Source: an uncultured Erythrobacter sp. (GTDB lineage Bacteria > Pseudomonadota > Alphaproteobacteria > Sphingomonadales > Sphingomonadaceae). From it: DNA of 64,000 bases. Positions 28,350-38,300 of the stretch are shown here, one piece after another. The notes beneath the pieces are model-generated. The model had not been told where the DNA came from. It did no database searches and worked only from the letters and a program-made list of their open reading frames with translations. The stretch covers positions 1,770,818-1,834,817 of the forward strand of contig CANNBH010000001.1 in assembly GCA_947502815.1 (NCBI GenBank), read 5' to 3'. Within the stretch, counting starts at the first letter, position 1. Each line of letters starts with the position of its first letter. Position numbers and translations under genes: made by a program.

Positions 28350-29519
28350 ATGCGGCTAAACGATTGTCACAACATCGATGATTTTCGAAAGCTGGCGAAA
28401 TCACGCCTGCCCTTCCCTGTGTTCGATTACATCGATGGTGCGGCCGATGATGAAATCACCAAAGCACGCAACACCACCAGTTTCGGCGCCGTCGATTTGG
28501 TGCCCGATGTGCTTGCCGGGGTCGCAGAAGTCGACACGTCGACCACAATTCTGGGCCGCAAAAGCGCGCTGCCCCTGATGCTGTCACCCACTGCGGTGCA
28601 GCGCGCCTTTCATTGGCAGGGGGAAACCGCAGTTGCCAAAGCAGCAGAGAAATTCGGCCTGTGGTTCGGCATCTCCAGTCTCGCGACGCGCAGCATTGAA
28701 GAAATCGCCGCGTTGACCAACGGGCCAAAACTGTTCCAGCTCTATGTTCATAAAGACAAAGGGCTCAACACCCATATGATTGAACGGTGTCAGGCTTCCG
28801 GTTTTGATGCGCTGGCCTTGACTGTGGACACCATCGTTTCTGGCAAGCGGGAGCGGTGCCTGCGCAGCGGTTTCACCACCCCGCCCCGGTTCACGCCGGC
28901 CAGCATCTGGAGCTATGCCACACGCCCACGATGGACGCTGGACTATCTGCTGAAAGAGAAATTCAGCCTGCCCAATCTAGACACGCATGTCTCCGAAGGG
29001 TCGAGCAAAGCGGTCAGCATCGCGGACTATTTCAACACTATGCTCGACACATCCATGGATTGGGACACCGCCGCCGCCATCAAACAACAATGGGGCGGCA
29101 AATTCGTCCTGAAAGGTGTGATGAGCGCGGGCGATGCACGTCGAGCGGTCGATATTGGCGCGGATGCGATTATGATTTCAAACCATGGCGGGCGCCAATT
29201 GGACGGCAGCCGCGCGCCGTTCGATCAACTCCCCGAAATTGTCGAGGCGGTGGGCGGCGAGATTGAGATCATTTGCGATGGCGGCGTGCGCCGCGGCACC
29301 CATGCACTCAAAGCGATGTGTTCCGGTGCAAGCGCAGCGTCAGGCGGCAGGCTCTATCTCTATGCCCTGGCCGCAGCAGGACAAGACGGTGTCGAACGCG
29401 CTTTATCCATCTTAAAGGATGAAATAGAGCGCGGGATGCGATTGATGGGTGTAACCAGCACCGATCAATTGACCGCAGACCGGCTGCGGGGCAGCGGAGG
29501 CATTTGGGATGGCCTGTAA
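28350..29519 (+). CDS. lldD: FMN-dependent alpha-hydroxy-acid dehydrogenase (L-lactate dehydrogenase-like)
   Basis: A 389-residue TIM-barrel flavoprotein. It has FPVFDYIDGAADDEITKARN at the N-terminus, LPLMLSPTAVQRAFHWQGE, LFQLYVHKDKGLN, LALTVDTIVSGKRERCLRSG, FVLKGVMSAGDARRAVDIGADAIMISNHGGRQLDGS with the catalytic His, and ICDGGVRRGTHALKAMCSGA. These enzymes oxidise L-lactate or related 2-hydroxy acids and pass electrons to quinone. The ATG at 28350 fits the family; upstream open frame covers the repeats. The symbol is by family resemblance; mandelate or glycolate oxidation is possible. Confidence 0.88.
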   Translation: MRLNDCHNIDDFRKLAKSRLPFPVFDYIDGAADDEITKARNTTSFGAVDLVPDVLAGVAEVDTSTTILGRKSALPLMLSPTAVQRAFHWQGETAVAKAAEKFGLWFGISSLATRSIEEIAALTNGPKLFQLYVHKDKGLNTHMIERCQASGFDALALTVDTIVSGKRERCLRSGFTTPPRFTPASIWSYATRPRWTLDYLLKEKFSLPNLDTHVSEGSSKAVSIADYFNTMLDTSMDWDTAAAIKQQWGGKFVLKGVMSAGDARRAVDIGADAIMISNHGGRQLDGSRAPFDQLPEIVEAVGGEIEIICDGGVRRGTHALKAMCSGASAASGGRLYLYALAAAGQDGVERALSILKDEIERGMRLMGVTSTDQLTADRLRGSGGIWDGL

Positions 29520-29547
29520 TCTGATGGCCTGTAATCTGATGGCCTGT
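29508..29547. repeat. 15-bp tandem repeat across the lldD stop codon
   Basis: GATGGCCTGTAATCT appears at 29508-29522 and 29523-29537, followed by a partial copy (29538-29547). The first copy includes the last three codons and the TAA of lldD, so the duplication probably arose by slippage and added a second in-line TAA downstream. Confidence 0.85.
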
Positions 29548-29607
29548 TGTAATACTCCTGAAACCAAAATGCGGCCTTAGCGGTTGGAGGAATGTGAACC
29601 GGTGGGA

Positions 29608-30075
29608 ATGACAATGAACATGCGTCTGTGTCTTGCAGCTATCCCTGCGCTTTTTGCGCTGGCCGCCTGCAGCAGCCCCGAAACACCCGATGCCACCAGC
29701 GAGGTCGATGAATTTGCTGCGCGGATCAATGGGCCCGCTCCGGCGCAGCAAGCCACTCCAGAGCCCGATCAAACCTATGCTCCGCAGGCGCCTACCGTCG
29801 CGCCGCCGCGTACGAACGCCGCGCCAGGGGCCTTTGCCCCCGGCACCTCCACCGATCCAGCCAGCGCGACCTGCAGTGCCAATAAGATGGGGCCGTATAT
29901 GGGCCGTCTGGCCGATGACGCCACCCGCGCAAATATCGTCAGCGCCGCCGCCGGTGCCGCGGATGTACGATTTATCGAAGCGGGCAGCGCCTACATCCAG
30001 CCAGATGCTACCAATCCGCGCCTCAACATCATGCTCGACGTGCAAGGCATCATCCGCGACGCGCGCTGCGGATAG
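29608..30075 (+). CDS. Lipoprotein with I78-type peptidase inhibitor domain
   Basis: A 155-residue protein. The N-terminal signal ends in a lipobox (FALAAC-SS), so it is likely attached to a membrane. A Pro/Ala linker (about 35-90) leads to a C-terminal domain with GRLADDATRANIVSAAAGAAD, VRFIEAGSAYIQ and RLNIMLDVQGIIRDARCG, which fits the I78 peptidase inhibitor family (elastase-inhibitor-like; RLN...G.I....CG ending). Several start codons are close together (GTG 29602, ATG 29608, 29614, 29620); GGAGG at 29586 favours the earlier ones. A terminator follows directly. Confidence 0.78.
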   Translation: MTMNMRLCLAAIPALFALAACSSPETPDATSEVDEFAARINGPAPAQQATPEPDQTYAPQAPTVAPPRTNAAPGAFAPGTSTDPASATCSANKMGPYMGRLADDATRANIVSAAAGAADVRFIEAGSAYIQPDATNPRLNIMLDVQGIIRDARCG

Positions 30076-30077
30076 AG

Positions 30078-30111
30078 AAACCCCCGCCGCTCAGGTGAGC
30101 GGCGGGGGTCT
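30078..30111. terminator. Strong GC hairpin terminator between I78 and YHS genes
   Basis: ACCCCCGCCGCTCA (30078-30091) pairs with TGAGCGGCGGGGGT (30094-30107), then CTTC. It lies between two convergent genes and could serve both. Confidence 0.85.
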
Positions 30112-30133
30112 TCATCCAACCTGAAAGATCAGA

Positions 30134-30700
30134 TTAGTCCTGATAATGTTCGTCAGCTGAGTGCGTCGGATAATTGGTATCGCCGCTTTCGATAAAGCCG
30201 GGGATGTCAGCCTGCCAGCGCCCTTGAACATCAGTGTTGAAATTCAAATAGAGTGTTCCATCAACGATTTCGTAGACCTGCGGATCGCCCGGTGCCAGCG
30301 CGTCATTGGCACCAATCGCCCATGCGCAATACCCACCATAAGCAGGGGCGTATTTGGCAGGCTCTTCGATAAAGGCCTTTGCGTTGTCTTCATTCGCAAA
30401 GCGATAATCATACCCTTCATAGCGAACGGTCAAATTTTCGGCCCCTTCAACAGGGACGCCGTCACCGGTAAAATAGCTGACCACATCGTACCCTGACACG
30501 GCGAGCGTATCGGATTTTGCTTCGCGGAAAACAGGGCCGGTCGCTTCGCCGCCAAGGTCGGCATAAAGCACCGTTTCAGCGGTCATCGTCTCGCCAACTT
30601 CGGCACCCTGCGGTGCGGCATCGGTCGCCGGGGAACCGCAAGCGGCCAGTGTAGCGATCAAAGCGATTGCGGAAATTGGGGCAAAAATAGATTTCTTCAC
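30134..30700 (-). CDS. YHS domain lipoprotein (copy 2)
   Basis: A 188-residue paralogue of the YHS protein at 27530-28021. The signal ends in a lipobox (ATLAAC-GS). The YHS part reads VSGYDVVSYFTGDGVPVEG, FANEDNAKAFIEEPAKYAP, YGGYCAWAIG, then LAPGDPQVYEIVDGTLYLNFNTDVQ, closely parallel to copy 1 including the same C-terminal extension and single Cys. A 45-residue acidic linker separates lipid anchor and domain. AGGAGG-like sequence lies just before the ATG. Placement in the same 3-kb patch suggests local duplication with one copy becoming membrane-bound. Confidence 0.87.
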   Translation of the reverse strand: MKKSIFAPISAIALIATLAACGSPATDAAPQGAEVGETMTAETVLYADLGGEATGPVFREAKSDTLAVSGYDVVSYFTGDGVPVEGAENLTVRYEGYDYRFANEDNAKAFIEEPAKYAPAYGGYCAWAIGANDALAPGDPQVYEIVDGTLYLNFNTDVQGRWQADIPGFIESGDTNYPTHSADEHYQD

Positions 30701-30832
30701 GGGGTATTCCTCCTGGTTAAATTCGGTGTTCCGGCGGGCTGCCTATTGCCCGTTTGCCGGTAACACTGGGCAGTTCGCACCGCGTCATCCAATGGTTACA
30801 TGCCAATTTCACTTTCTCACAAAATTATGCTT

Positions 30833-30850
30833 GTGGGTGCGAATACCCAC
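30833..30850 (+). promoter_or_regulatory. Hairpin in the leuA leader region
   Basis: GTGGGT (30833-30838) pairs with ACCCAC (30845-30850) around a GCGAAT loop, 41 nt before the Leu-rich leader ORF. Possible 5' stabiliser or part of the promoter region. Confidence 0.4.
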
Positions 30851-30890
30851 CCGGCTTGCGCTGGAGGGAATAATCGGCAAAGACTGCGTC

Positions 30891-30944
30891 ATGGCTTACG
30901 AAGCAACGCTCCTACTACGACTTATGCGCCCTTGGGCGCGATAG
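30891..30944 (+). CDS. Leu-rich leader peptide for leuA
   Basis: A 17-codon ORF, MAYEATLLLRLMRPWAR, with LLL-R-L in the middle, ends 102 nt before leuA. Four of five consecutive codons (CTC CTA CTA CGA CTT) are Leu, including two CTA, a codon that is usually rare in GC-rich genomes. This is the pattern of a leu operon leader that senses charged tRNA-Leu. The ribosome binding site is weak (AAAGA at 9 nt), and the frame is open upstream. The 346-nt region 30701-31046 contains no other gene. Confidence 0.62.
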   Translation: MAYEATLLLRLMRPWAR

Positions 30945-31018
30945 GGCGGCGTGCAAAATCAGCGCGGCCCACACCCACTCGGTGCCGCGTCCAAGGGTTA
31001 GAAAGACCACTTTCCTAA
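30926..31018 (+). promoter_or_regulatory. Candidate leuA attenuator/antiterminator structures
   Basis: Competing pairings: GCGCCC/GGGCGC (30926-30931 with 30934-30939); CCCTTGG (30929-30935) with CCAAGGG (30991-30997); CGCGGC (30963-30968) with GCCGCG (30984-30989); and GAAAG/CTTTC (31001-31005 with 31010-31014). The first two exclude each other. No T-run follows, so control would be through Rho or translation start rather than a classic terminator. Confidence 0.4.
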
Positions 31019-31046
31019 GTCATTCATTCGAGCACGAGCTAGCCCC

Positions 31047-32714
31047 ATGCTGAAAACACCTTCGACCAAATACAGTCCGTTCCCTCAAATCAATCTGCCC
31101 GATCGCCAGTGGCCTTCGCGCGTGATCGATCATGCGCCGCGCTGGCTTTCCACCGATCTGCGCGATGGCAACCAATCGATCATTGACCCTATGGACGCGG
31201 TGAAGAAACGCCGGTTCTTTGATCTGCTGGTCGAAATTGGCGTGAAGGAAATCGAGGTCGGCTTTCCCAGTGCGGGCGCGACCGAATTCGACTTTATCTC
31301 TGGCCTCGTGAAATCTGGGGCAATCCCCGATGATGTGACCGTTCAGGTCCTGACGCAAAGCCGCGAAGACCTAATCCGCACCAGTTTTGAAAGCCTCGAA
31401 GGCGCGCGCTCCGCAATTGTCCACCTCTACAACGCCGTCAGCCCGGCATGGCGTGATATCGTGTTCCGCATGTCGAAAGACGAAGTGCGCGAAATCGCCA
31501 TCGCTGGTGCCAAAGTGATGCGCGATGAAGCGGCCAAACGTCCTGACACGGACTGGCATTTCCAATATTCGCCCGAAACATTTTCGACTGCTGAATTGGA
31601 TTTCAGCATCGAAGTTTGCGCCGCTGTGATGGAGGTGTTGCAGCCAACCCCAGACAAGCCGATCATCCTCAACTTGCCCGCGACGGTAGAGGCCGCCACT
31701 CCAAACATTTACGCGGATCAGATTGAGTATTTCTGCCGCAACTTGCCAAACCGCGAAAGCGCCGTGATCTCGCTCCACACACACAATGACCGGGGCACCG
31801 GCGTTGCTGCGGCGGAGCTGGGTTTGATGGCCGGGGCGGACCGGGTTGAGGGATGCCTGTTCGGCAATGGAGAGCGCACCGGCAATTGCTGTCTGGTGAC
31901 AATGGGCCTCAACCTTTACACACAAGGCGTTGATCCAGAACTTGATTTCTCTGACATCGACCGGGTGATAGAAACGGTTGAATATTGCAACGACCTCCCT
32001 GTGCACCAACGCCACCCCTATGGGGGCGAATTGGTCTACACGGCCTTTTCAGGCAGCCACCAAGACGCGATCAAAAAAGGTTTCGAAGCGCGCGGGACGC
32101 AAAATGATGAGACATGGCGCGTGCCATACCTGCCCATCGACCCCGCCGATCTGGGCCGCAATTACGAAGCTGTGATCCGCGTCAATTCGCAAAGCGGCAA
32201 AGGCGGTTTTGCATGGGTGCTTGAGCAGGATCAGGGCCTGAAACTGCCCAAAGCGATGCAGGCCGATTTCTCACGCCGTGTGCAAACATTGGCTGATGAA
32301 TTGGGCCGTGAGCTGAATGCGGCCGATATTTGGGACGCGTTCAAAGCAACCTATCACGTTCAAACGCCGGATAAGCATTTCCAACTGGTCGATTACGAAG
32401 AAAGCCGCGCATCCGACGGCACTCGCCTGTTCGCTGGAAAAATCGCAGTCGATGGCGGAGAGCAAAGCGTTTCGGGACGCGGTAACGGCCTTATCTCCAG
32501 CGTGGTCAGCACGCTCGAAGGGGCCTTTGACCTCGATATCAAAGTGCTCGATTACACCGAACACGCGCTGGGATCGGGCAGAAACGCCCGCGCTGCCGCC
32601 TATCTCAAATGCGAAAGCGGCGGGCGTGTCATCTGGGGCTGCGGCATAGACGAAGACGTCTCAACCGCCAGCGTGCGTGCCGTCCTAAGCGCGGCGAATT
32701 CGGCGGTGGGATAA
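31047..32714 (+). CDS. leuA: 2-isopropylmalate synthase
   Basis: A 555-residue LeuA of the long (type 2) class. It opens with the catalytic TIM barrel ([29 protein letters not shown]), contains [40 protein letters not shown] with the metal-binding His pair, and [18 protein letters not shown]. The C-terminal LeuA dimer/allosteric domain covers about 410-550 (YEESRASDG to [11 protein letters not shown]). It condenses acetyl-CoA with 2-oxoisovalerate, the committed step to leucine, and is usually inhibited by Leu. The Leu-rich leader upstream suggests attenuation as well. Confidence 0.97.
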   Translation: MLKTPSTKYSPFPQINLPDRQWPSRVIDHAPRWLSTDLRDGNQSIIDPMDAVKKRRFFDLLVEIGVKEIEVGFPSAGATEFDFISGLVKSGAIPDDVTVQVLTQSREDLIRTSFESLEGARSAIVHLYNAVSPAWRDIVFRMSKDEVREIAIAGAKVMRDEAAKRPDTDWHFQYSPETFSTAELDFSIEVCAAVMEVLQPTPDKPIILNLPATVEAATPNIYADQIEYFCRNLPNRESAVISLHTHNDRGTGVAAAELGLMAGADRVEGCLFGNGERTGNCCLVTMGLNLYTQGVDPELDFSDIDRVIETVEYCNDLPVHQRHPYGGELVYTAFSGSHQDAIKKGFEARGTQNDETWRVPYLPIDPADLGRNYEAVIRVNSQSGKGGFAWVLEQDQGLKLPKAMQADFSRRVQTLADELGRELNAADIWDAFKATYHVQTPDKHFQLVDYEESRASDGTRLFAGKIAVDGGEQSVSGRGNGLISSVVSTLEGAFDLDIKVLDYTEHALGSGRNARAAAYLKCESGGRVIWGCGIDEDVSTASVRAVLSAANSAVG

Positions 32715-32715
32715 G

Positions 32716-33894
32716 ATGTCCAAGGCCAAAGGATGCATTCTTGCCGGATTGGCAATCACCGCGCTGATCACCTCGGCATTCATAATAGCCCGATTGTTTG
32801 AGCCGTCTGTTGATCCCGAATTCGAAGAAAACCTCACTCAAAGCCCGCCAAGCAACGTTCAAAACCTCATCGCGGAAGAGGCTGACAAACTTGGCGTCAC
32901 GGCGATGGCTGTGACCGTCATCAATGGCGATGCCGCACCGCAAACCCATTACATTGGGCGAGCGCATGAAAACGGGTTAATGCAATTGGCCAGCCTTTCT
33001 AAGGCCGTTTCCGCAACGGTAATCCTGATTGTCGCGGAGCAGAATGGTGTCGGGATAGACGATGATATCCGCGCGCAAATTGTCTCTATCGACATCGCGG
33101 CGCTTGATGGCGGCGATCGGCCAGTCACTCTGCGCCAGCTTCTTTCCCACACAACCGGCGCATCGCAATCTGGCTATCCAGGCTACCCTCGCGATGGCGA
33201 TATTCCCACCACTGCGCAGGTCATCGGATCGCCGCCTCGCTTTTTTGAATTCCCTCTGGAATTTGACGGCACGCCCGGCAAATTCCGCTATTCAGGCGGC
33301 GGCTATACGATCGCGCAATTGTGGGTGGAAGACGTCACTGGCAAAAGCTTTGAGGCAGTCGCCCAAGACATGCTGTTTGCTCCGCTCGGTATGCAGCAAT
33401 CCACCTTTGCCCAGTCCAGCGATCCCGAAGATTTCGCGCCCTATGCAATCGTCGGCGCCGACAGTGGTTTTGCCCCGACGCAAGGAGTCTTCAGCTCACT
33501 TGAAGACAGCTGGCATATCTATCCTGAAAAAGCGGCCGCCGGCCTTTGGTCAACATCAAATGACTACGCCAAATTTGTCGCGGCACTGATGGATTCAGCG
33601 GCAGGCGCTGAAAACCCAATACCCAGCGCAATTGCGCAGGCAATGATCACACCAGAGGCTGAAACCGATTTCGCGCCAGGCATGCACTATGGCATGGGCG
33701 TGATGCTGTCTTTGGACGACAACGAAGACGCTCAAGAAGTCTGGCACACGGGCGCAAATGCGGGCTATCGCGCCATCTTCATCGCGCGGCCTGCCACCAA
33801 TGAAACGCCGCGCCGTGTCGTTGTGGTTGCATCGAACACGGCATCCGCAGCTTATTTGAACAGAGCGACTGCGACTGCTTTGATCGAACGCTGA
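32716..33894 (+). CDS. Serine hydrolase, beta-lactamase/PBP-like fold
   Basis: A 392-residue protein of the class C beta-lactamase-related family. It has an N-terminal membrane anchor or signal (CILAGLAITALITSAFIIARL), the SxxK motif S93-L-S-K96, the Tyr motif Y192-S-G in FRYSGGGYT and an HTG box H344-T-G. These proteins hydrolyse esters or D-amino-acid peptides more often than beta-lactams. It starts 1 nt after the leuA stop, so it is almost certainly co-transcribed and perhaps translationally coupled, although no pathway link is evident. Confidence 0.88.
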   Translation: MSKAKGCILAGLAITALITSAFIIARLFEPSVDPEFEENLTQSPPSNVQNLIAEEADKLGVTAMAVTVINGDAAPQTHYIGRAHENGLMQLASLSKAVSATVILIVAEQNGVGIDDDIRAQIVSIDIAALDGGDRPVTLRQLLSHTTGASQSGYPGYPRDGDIPTTAQVIGSPPRFFEFPLEFDGTPGKFRYSGGGYTIAQLWVEDVTGKSFEAVAQDMLFAPLGMQQSTFAQSSDPEDFAPYAIVGADSGFAPTQGVFSSLEDSWHIYPEKAAAGLWSTSNDYAKFVAALMDSAAGAENPIPSAIAQAMITPEAETDFAPGMHYGMGVMLSLDDNEDAQEVWHTGANAGYRAIFIARPATNETPRRVVVVASNTASAAYLNRATATALIER

Positions 33895-34021
33895 GCAGAG
33901 CGCGCAAGCCTGCTCCAACTTCATCGCGGTAAGGGCCTATCACCAAGACTCCTCGCCGCAATTGAACCGAGGTTTGTTTAAGCCACCCTTCTAGGCTACC
34001 CCGACGGCCATTGGGGGATTG

Positions 34022-35317
34022 ATGACAGAAAAATTGGAACCGCCGCGCGTGGTCGGCATCCTTGGGGCAAGTTTGCTCAATCTCAATGGGATGATCGGAG
34101 CTGGCATCTTTGCCCTGCCCGCATTGCTCTATGTTGGTCTTGGCGGCTTTGCGCCTTGGGCGATCTTGCTTTTCGCCATTCCCACGGCGTGTCTGGCGGC
34201 TGCCGCTAGCAAATTATCGACCTTGTTCGACGCATCCGGCGGGGCGCAGCTCTATGTCGAAACGGCACTGGGTAAGTTCACCGGATTTCAGGTCGGTTGG
34301 TTCGTAATCTGCGCAAGCAGCACAGGCAGAGCAGCCAATTTCCACGTGCTGGTTTCCTATCTGGCGGCGCTGTTCCCGGTCTTTGGTGGACCCGTCGTTC
34401 ATCTTGTGACGGTCGTGGCCTGCATCGCCATCACCACCGGCCTGTGCGTTATCGGAACAAGACGTTCGGTGGGCGGAATGGGAGTGGGAACCGCGCTAAA
34501 ACTCGGCCCGCTGTTCCTGCTGTGCGCGGTGGGACTGGCCACGAATGGCGTGCCCCTCACCGCCGAACTGCCGACATTCACCGGGCTTGAATCGGTCGCC
34601 CTGTTGATAGCCTACGCCTTCTCTGGTTTTGGAGCATCCATCGGATCCGCTGGCGAGACAAAGAACCCGCGCGTCACCATTTATCGCTCTGTCATAGTGG
34701 CGCTGGGCGGCGTGGCAGTCATCTATGCGATCATCATGTGGGCCTATATCGCCATCGGTCCGGAGGTCGGGGACGGGGATATCCCCCTCGCCGCAGCGGC
34801 GCAAAAACTGTTCGGCGACCTGGGCACGGTGATGATCAGCGCGGCGGCGGTGTTCTCCATCGCCACCAACCAACTCGCGGGCTTTATCGCCTTCCCGCGC
34901 ATACTCTATCGCATGGGTGACAGCGGTCTTCTGCCGCGCTTCTTCGCCCATGTGTCGCCGCGTTTTCTCACGCCGGATTACGCGATTTTGTCTTATGGCG
35001 CCTTCGTGGCGTTGATCGCCGTAACCGGATCATTCGCGACGCTGGCCACATTGTTGGTCGCAGTGGAACAGGTCATTTTCGCTTTGGTTCTGGTATCGTT
35101 CGGTGTGTTGTGGCGCAGCAATTTTCGCGGGCTTCGGGATTCGACCGGCCCGCTATGGCTGATCATCTTGCCCGTCGCGGTGGCTATGGTCGTTTGGTTG
35201 TCGATACAGGTTCCCGCAAGCGCGATCCTATCGACAACGGGCATGATTGCGGTTGGCGCGGCGCTTTATTGGTTGGCGAAGACGAGTGTGAGACGGCAGG
35301 CGGCGAAACCTGTGTGA
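34022..35317 (+). CDS. APC superfamily amino acid permease
   Basis: A 431-residue transporter with about 12 membrane helices. The first helix carries the APC signature (GASLLNLNGMIGAGIFALPALLY split around NGMIGAGIF); later AYAFSGFGASIGSAGETKNPR and NQLAGFIAFPRILYRMGDSGLLP are typical. The ATG at 34022 follows GGGGA; the TTG just before it is less likely. It stands alone, 127 nt after the serine hydrolase and convergent with the RTX-type gene. Substrate is probably an amino acid; the sequence does not say which. Confidence 0.9.
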   Translation: MTEKLEPPRVVGILGASLLNLNGMIGAGIFALPALLYVGLGGFAPWAILLFAIPTACLAAAASKLSTLFDASGGAQLYVETALGKFTGFQVGWFVICASSTGRAANFHVLVSYLAALFPVFGGPVVHLVTVVACIAITTGLCVIGTRRSVGGMGVGTALKLGPLFLLCAVGLATNGVPLTAELPTFTGLESVALLIAYAFSGFGASIGSAGETKNPRVTIYRSVIVALGGVAVIYAIIMWAYIAIGPEVGDGDIPLAAAAQKLFGDLGTVMISAAAVFSIATNQLAGFIAFPRILYRMGDSGLLPRFFAHVSPRFLTPDYAILSYGAFVALIAVTGSFATLATLLVAVEQVIFALVLVSFGVLWRSNFRGLRDSTGPLWLIILPVAVAMVVWLSIQVPASAILSTTGMIAVGAALYWLAKTSVRRQAAKPV

Positions 35318-35366
35318 ACAGGCCGTCAACGCCAATGCGCAGGTGCGTATCCTGATCTACCGGCCT

Positions 35367-38300
35367 CTACCCGAAGAATTCGACAGGCAATTGCTCAAGG
35401 GGATCTGGCTGAAACGCGTCCAGAGCTTCGATCATAACAGCGTAATCGCCCAATCCTGACGGATCCGGCTCTCTTTTGTCTTGGTCAGAAACATAGACTT
35501 CCGCGCCCGTCTCTTTGTCTGAATTCGGTGCTGCTGCGCCCTGAGCCCCGCCCCCAAACCAATCGCCAAAAGTGCTCTCGTCATATCCGTTGGCGGTTAG
35601 GTAATCGATCACCTGCTGTTCGCTTTGATAGTTAGCATATTGGATGTTGCCATCGGCGTGCATCAATGCCCGCAGATAGGCGGTGCCATCGGTCAGAGCG
35701 AAGTAGATTTCTGCAAACCCATCGCCATCATAATCCTCTGAACCCAGCACGGTCGAGATATTGCCGATGAACAGATCGTTTTGGAACCGGCGCTGGCTAT
35801 CAAAGTCACCGCCCTGCTCTACATCGCCGCTTTCAACCAACGGATCGATGTAAATTCCAACGACGCGTGTGTCGCCGCCTTGTCCGTGGTTGTCGAACTG
35901 AACCAAGCCATTGGCGTCCACGCCGACTTCCGCAAAGCGCCCATTGTCGCGGTTGACGAAAATGAAGTCGACACTGCCATCGAGGTTGGCGTCGGCCTCC
36001 CCAATTCTGACCCAGCTGGCCCCAGCGCCCAGATCATTGCCGTCGAAGTCGCGGATATTGACCATGAATGTGTCGGGATTGTCAGAACCGGGGTCAATCG
36101 CAAGCCCTTGGCCCAGATCAAGCAACACATCAACGTCGTCAAAACGCAACCTCTCGATGCCGACGACATTCTCGGTCGCCGCACCGGTGATCGCAAATTC
36201 TCCGACCGCCCCTTCACGAACGTCAAAATCGGCAAAATTGCCTGCATATACGGCCGTATCAAAGCCATCTCCGCCGTCGATCACCCCGGTGACGCTGCCG
36301 CCGCTGCTTTCATAAATGTCGTCGCCGCCAAACAACGAAATGGCGCCCGCGATTGAGCCGGAATTGAAGACTGTATCATCAAGGTCGGATGCCTCAACAT
36401 CGCCAAAAATCTGACCGGAATTCTCAAACGCTAAGGCGAGAGATGAAATAACGATCTCATCGACAAGCAGAAAACTGTGCACCCGCACAGCGACGTCCGC
36501 GCGAATTGTCCCGGTGTTGATGACTGTTTGAGGGCCATCACCGAGCGATTGAAACGCTCCCAAATTGATAACTATGCCGAAAGATTCCCCTGGCCCCGCC
36601 TTATCAGCTGACGCTTCGATCAGGCCGTGATTGGTGATCATGCCGATACCGGAAACGCCGACTGCGCCTAGAAAACCTTCAACTGACACAACCCCATCAA
36701 GGCCGTTTTCGAACACGCTGCTGCCCGACGAACCAAAGCCGTAATGATCCCCTGATTGCACCGTAATCGTGCCCAGATTGAGGACGCCATCGACCGCAGC
36801 GATCAAATCAAATTCGCCAGCGGGCAGCACACTCGTCACACCCAACGCTTGCGCCGGGCCATGGTCGCCAATCGCTTCCAACTCACCGCGATTGACCACT
36901 TCATTCGCTTCGCGAATTGCGATCGCACCTTCGATCGAACCGATTTGCGCCGGCAGGAGACGCTCTCCGGTTGAATAGGCACCCACCAACCCTTCGATAA
37001 TGACATCGGACAGGTTGAGAAATAGCACGGCTGTTGCCCTGGCGGATTCGTCGTTCAGGGCTAGCAGACTGCCTTCAACGGTAAGATGAGCCCCATCAAC
37101 ATCGCTGACAATCGCAGGAATGGTGGGATGCGTTCCGAAATAGACCTCACCAGCCTCAATCGTCAGCGGCTCCCTGATCTCCAACCCTTGGATGAACAGC
37201 TCTGCCGGGGTGAGAAACAGGCCTGAGCTTTCACCGGGTTCGGGCGCCGGAGAACCATCCGCGATTGCATCAAGCCCGCCAGCGGCAAGGCTAGGCGCGC
37301 CAACGACGTCCACATCTGCGGGGCCAGCGATTTCGACTGTAACCCCGCTGAGGGTGAACGTGCGGAAGCTTGTTCCATCACGGTCGACGGGGTCGCCCTC
37401 TACCCACGCCCCAACCAGTTCAATTTGATCAGTCTGTGTAGTGACAATGGCAAGCGGCGCAGCAGTACCCCCAGTCAATTCGGCGATGTCGTCGGCGCGA
37501 ATGACAAGGCCCTGCGACCCGCTCAATTCAATCTGATCGAACCGTCCCACGCGGCCCGTCGCCAATGCGTCGGTAAGATCAATGTTCCGCGCTCCATCGG
37601 CCAGTGCCAACGTATCAAACCCAGTGCCGCCGCCGACAAAGGCAAAGCTGTAATCGCCCAGCTCAATCCGGTCGTCCCCCAATCCGCCATCGGCGTGATC
37701 GCCGCCTAGCGTGATCAAAGTGTCGTTGCCCTTTTCGCCATAAAGGCCATCATTGCCAGCGCCGCCAGCCAGAATATCGTCGTTCGCCCCGCCCAGCAGC
37801 AGATCATCGCCATCATTGCCGTTGATGGTATCTGCACCTGAATCGCCCGCTACCAGATCCTGAATTGCGGAACCGTGGAACGTATCTGCGCCTAATCCCA
37901 AATCAACGATGCCGTTGATCGTACCGCCAGAATTGTCGATCAAATCATCGCCGTTGCCGCCGAACACGCGGCCATTGATAACACCGGTGTTGGTCAATGT
38001 ATCGGCTGCATCACCGAAGAACACCTGCCCGTTAATGATCCCGGTGGAACCGTTATCAAAGATTGCAAATGCGGTGATGCTAACTGTTCCGTTCAGCGTG
38101 CCTAGATTGGTCATGTCGCCCGAACCGACCACCGAAAAATCACCGGTCACAACGCCGGTTTCTTGATTGATGAAACTTGCAGCGATCGAAATCACACCGA
38201 TAGCCGCCTGATCGCTGGTCGACACCGCGTGGACCAAACCAAAGTTTTGAAAACTCTCATCAAGCGTGAATTCATTGCGCACACCCAAAGCGCCTGCGCC

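Noticed and set aside
30726..30944. 72-codon extended version of the leuA leader ORF
   Set aside because: The upstream part has no coding character or binding site; only the last 17 codons with the Leu run look functional.
35781..36356. 191-codon plus frame inside the RTX-type gene
   Set aside because: Shadow of the Asp/Gly-rich coding sequence; no start signal or domain.
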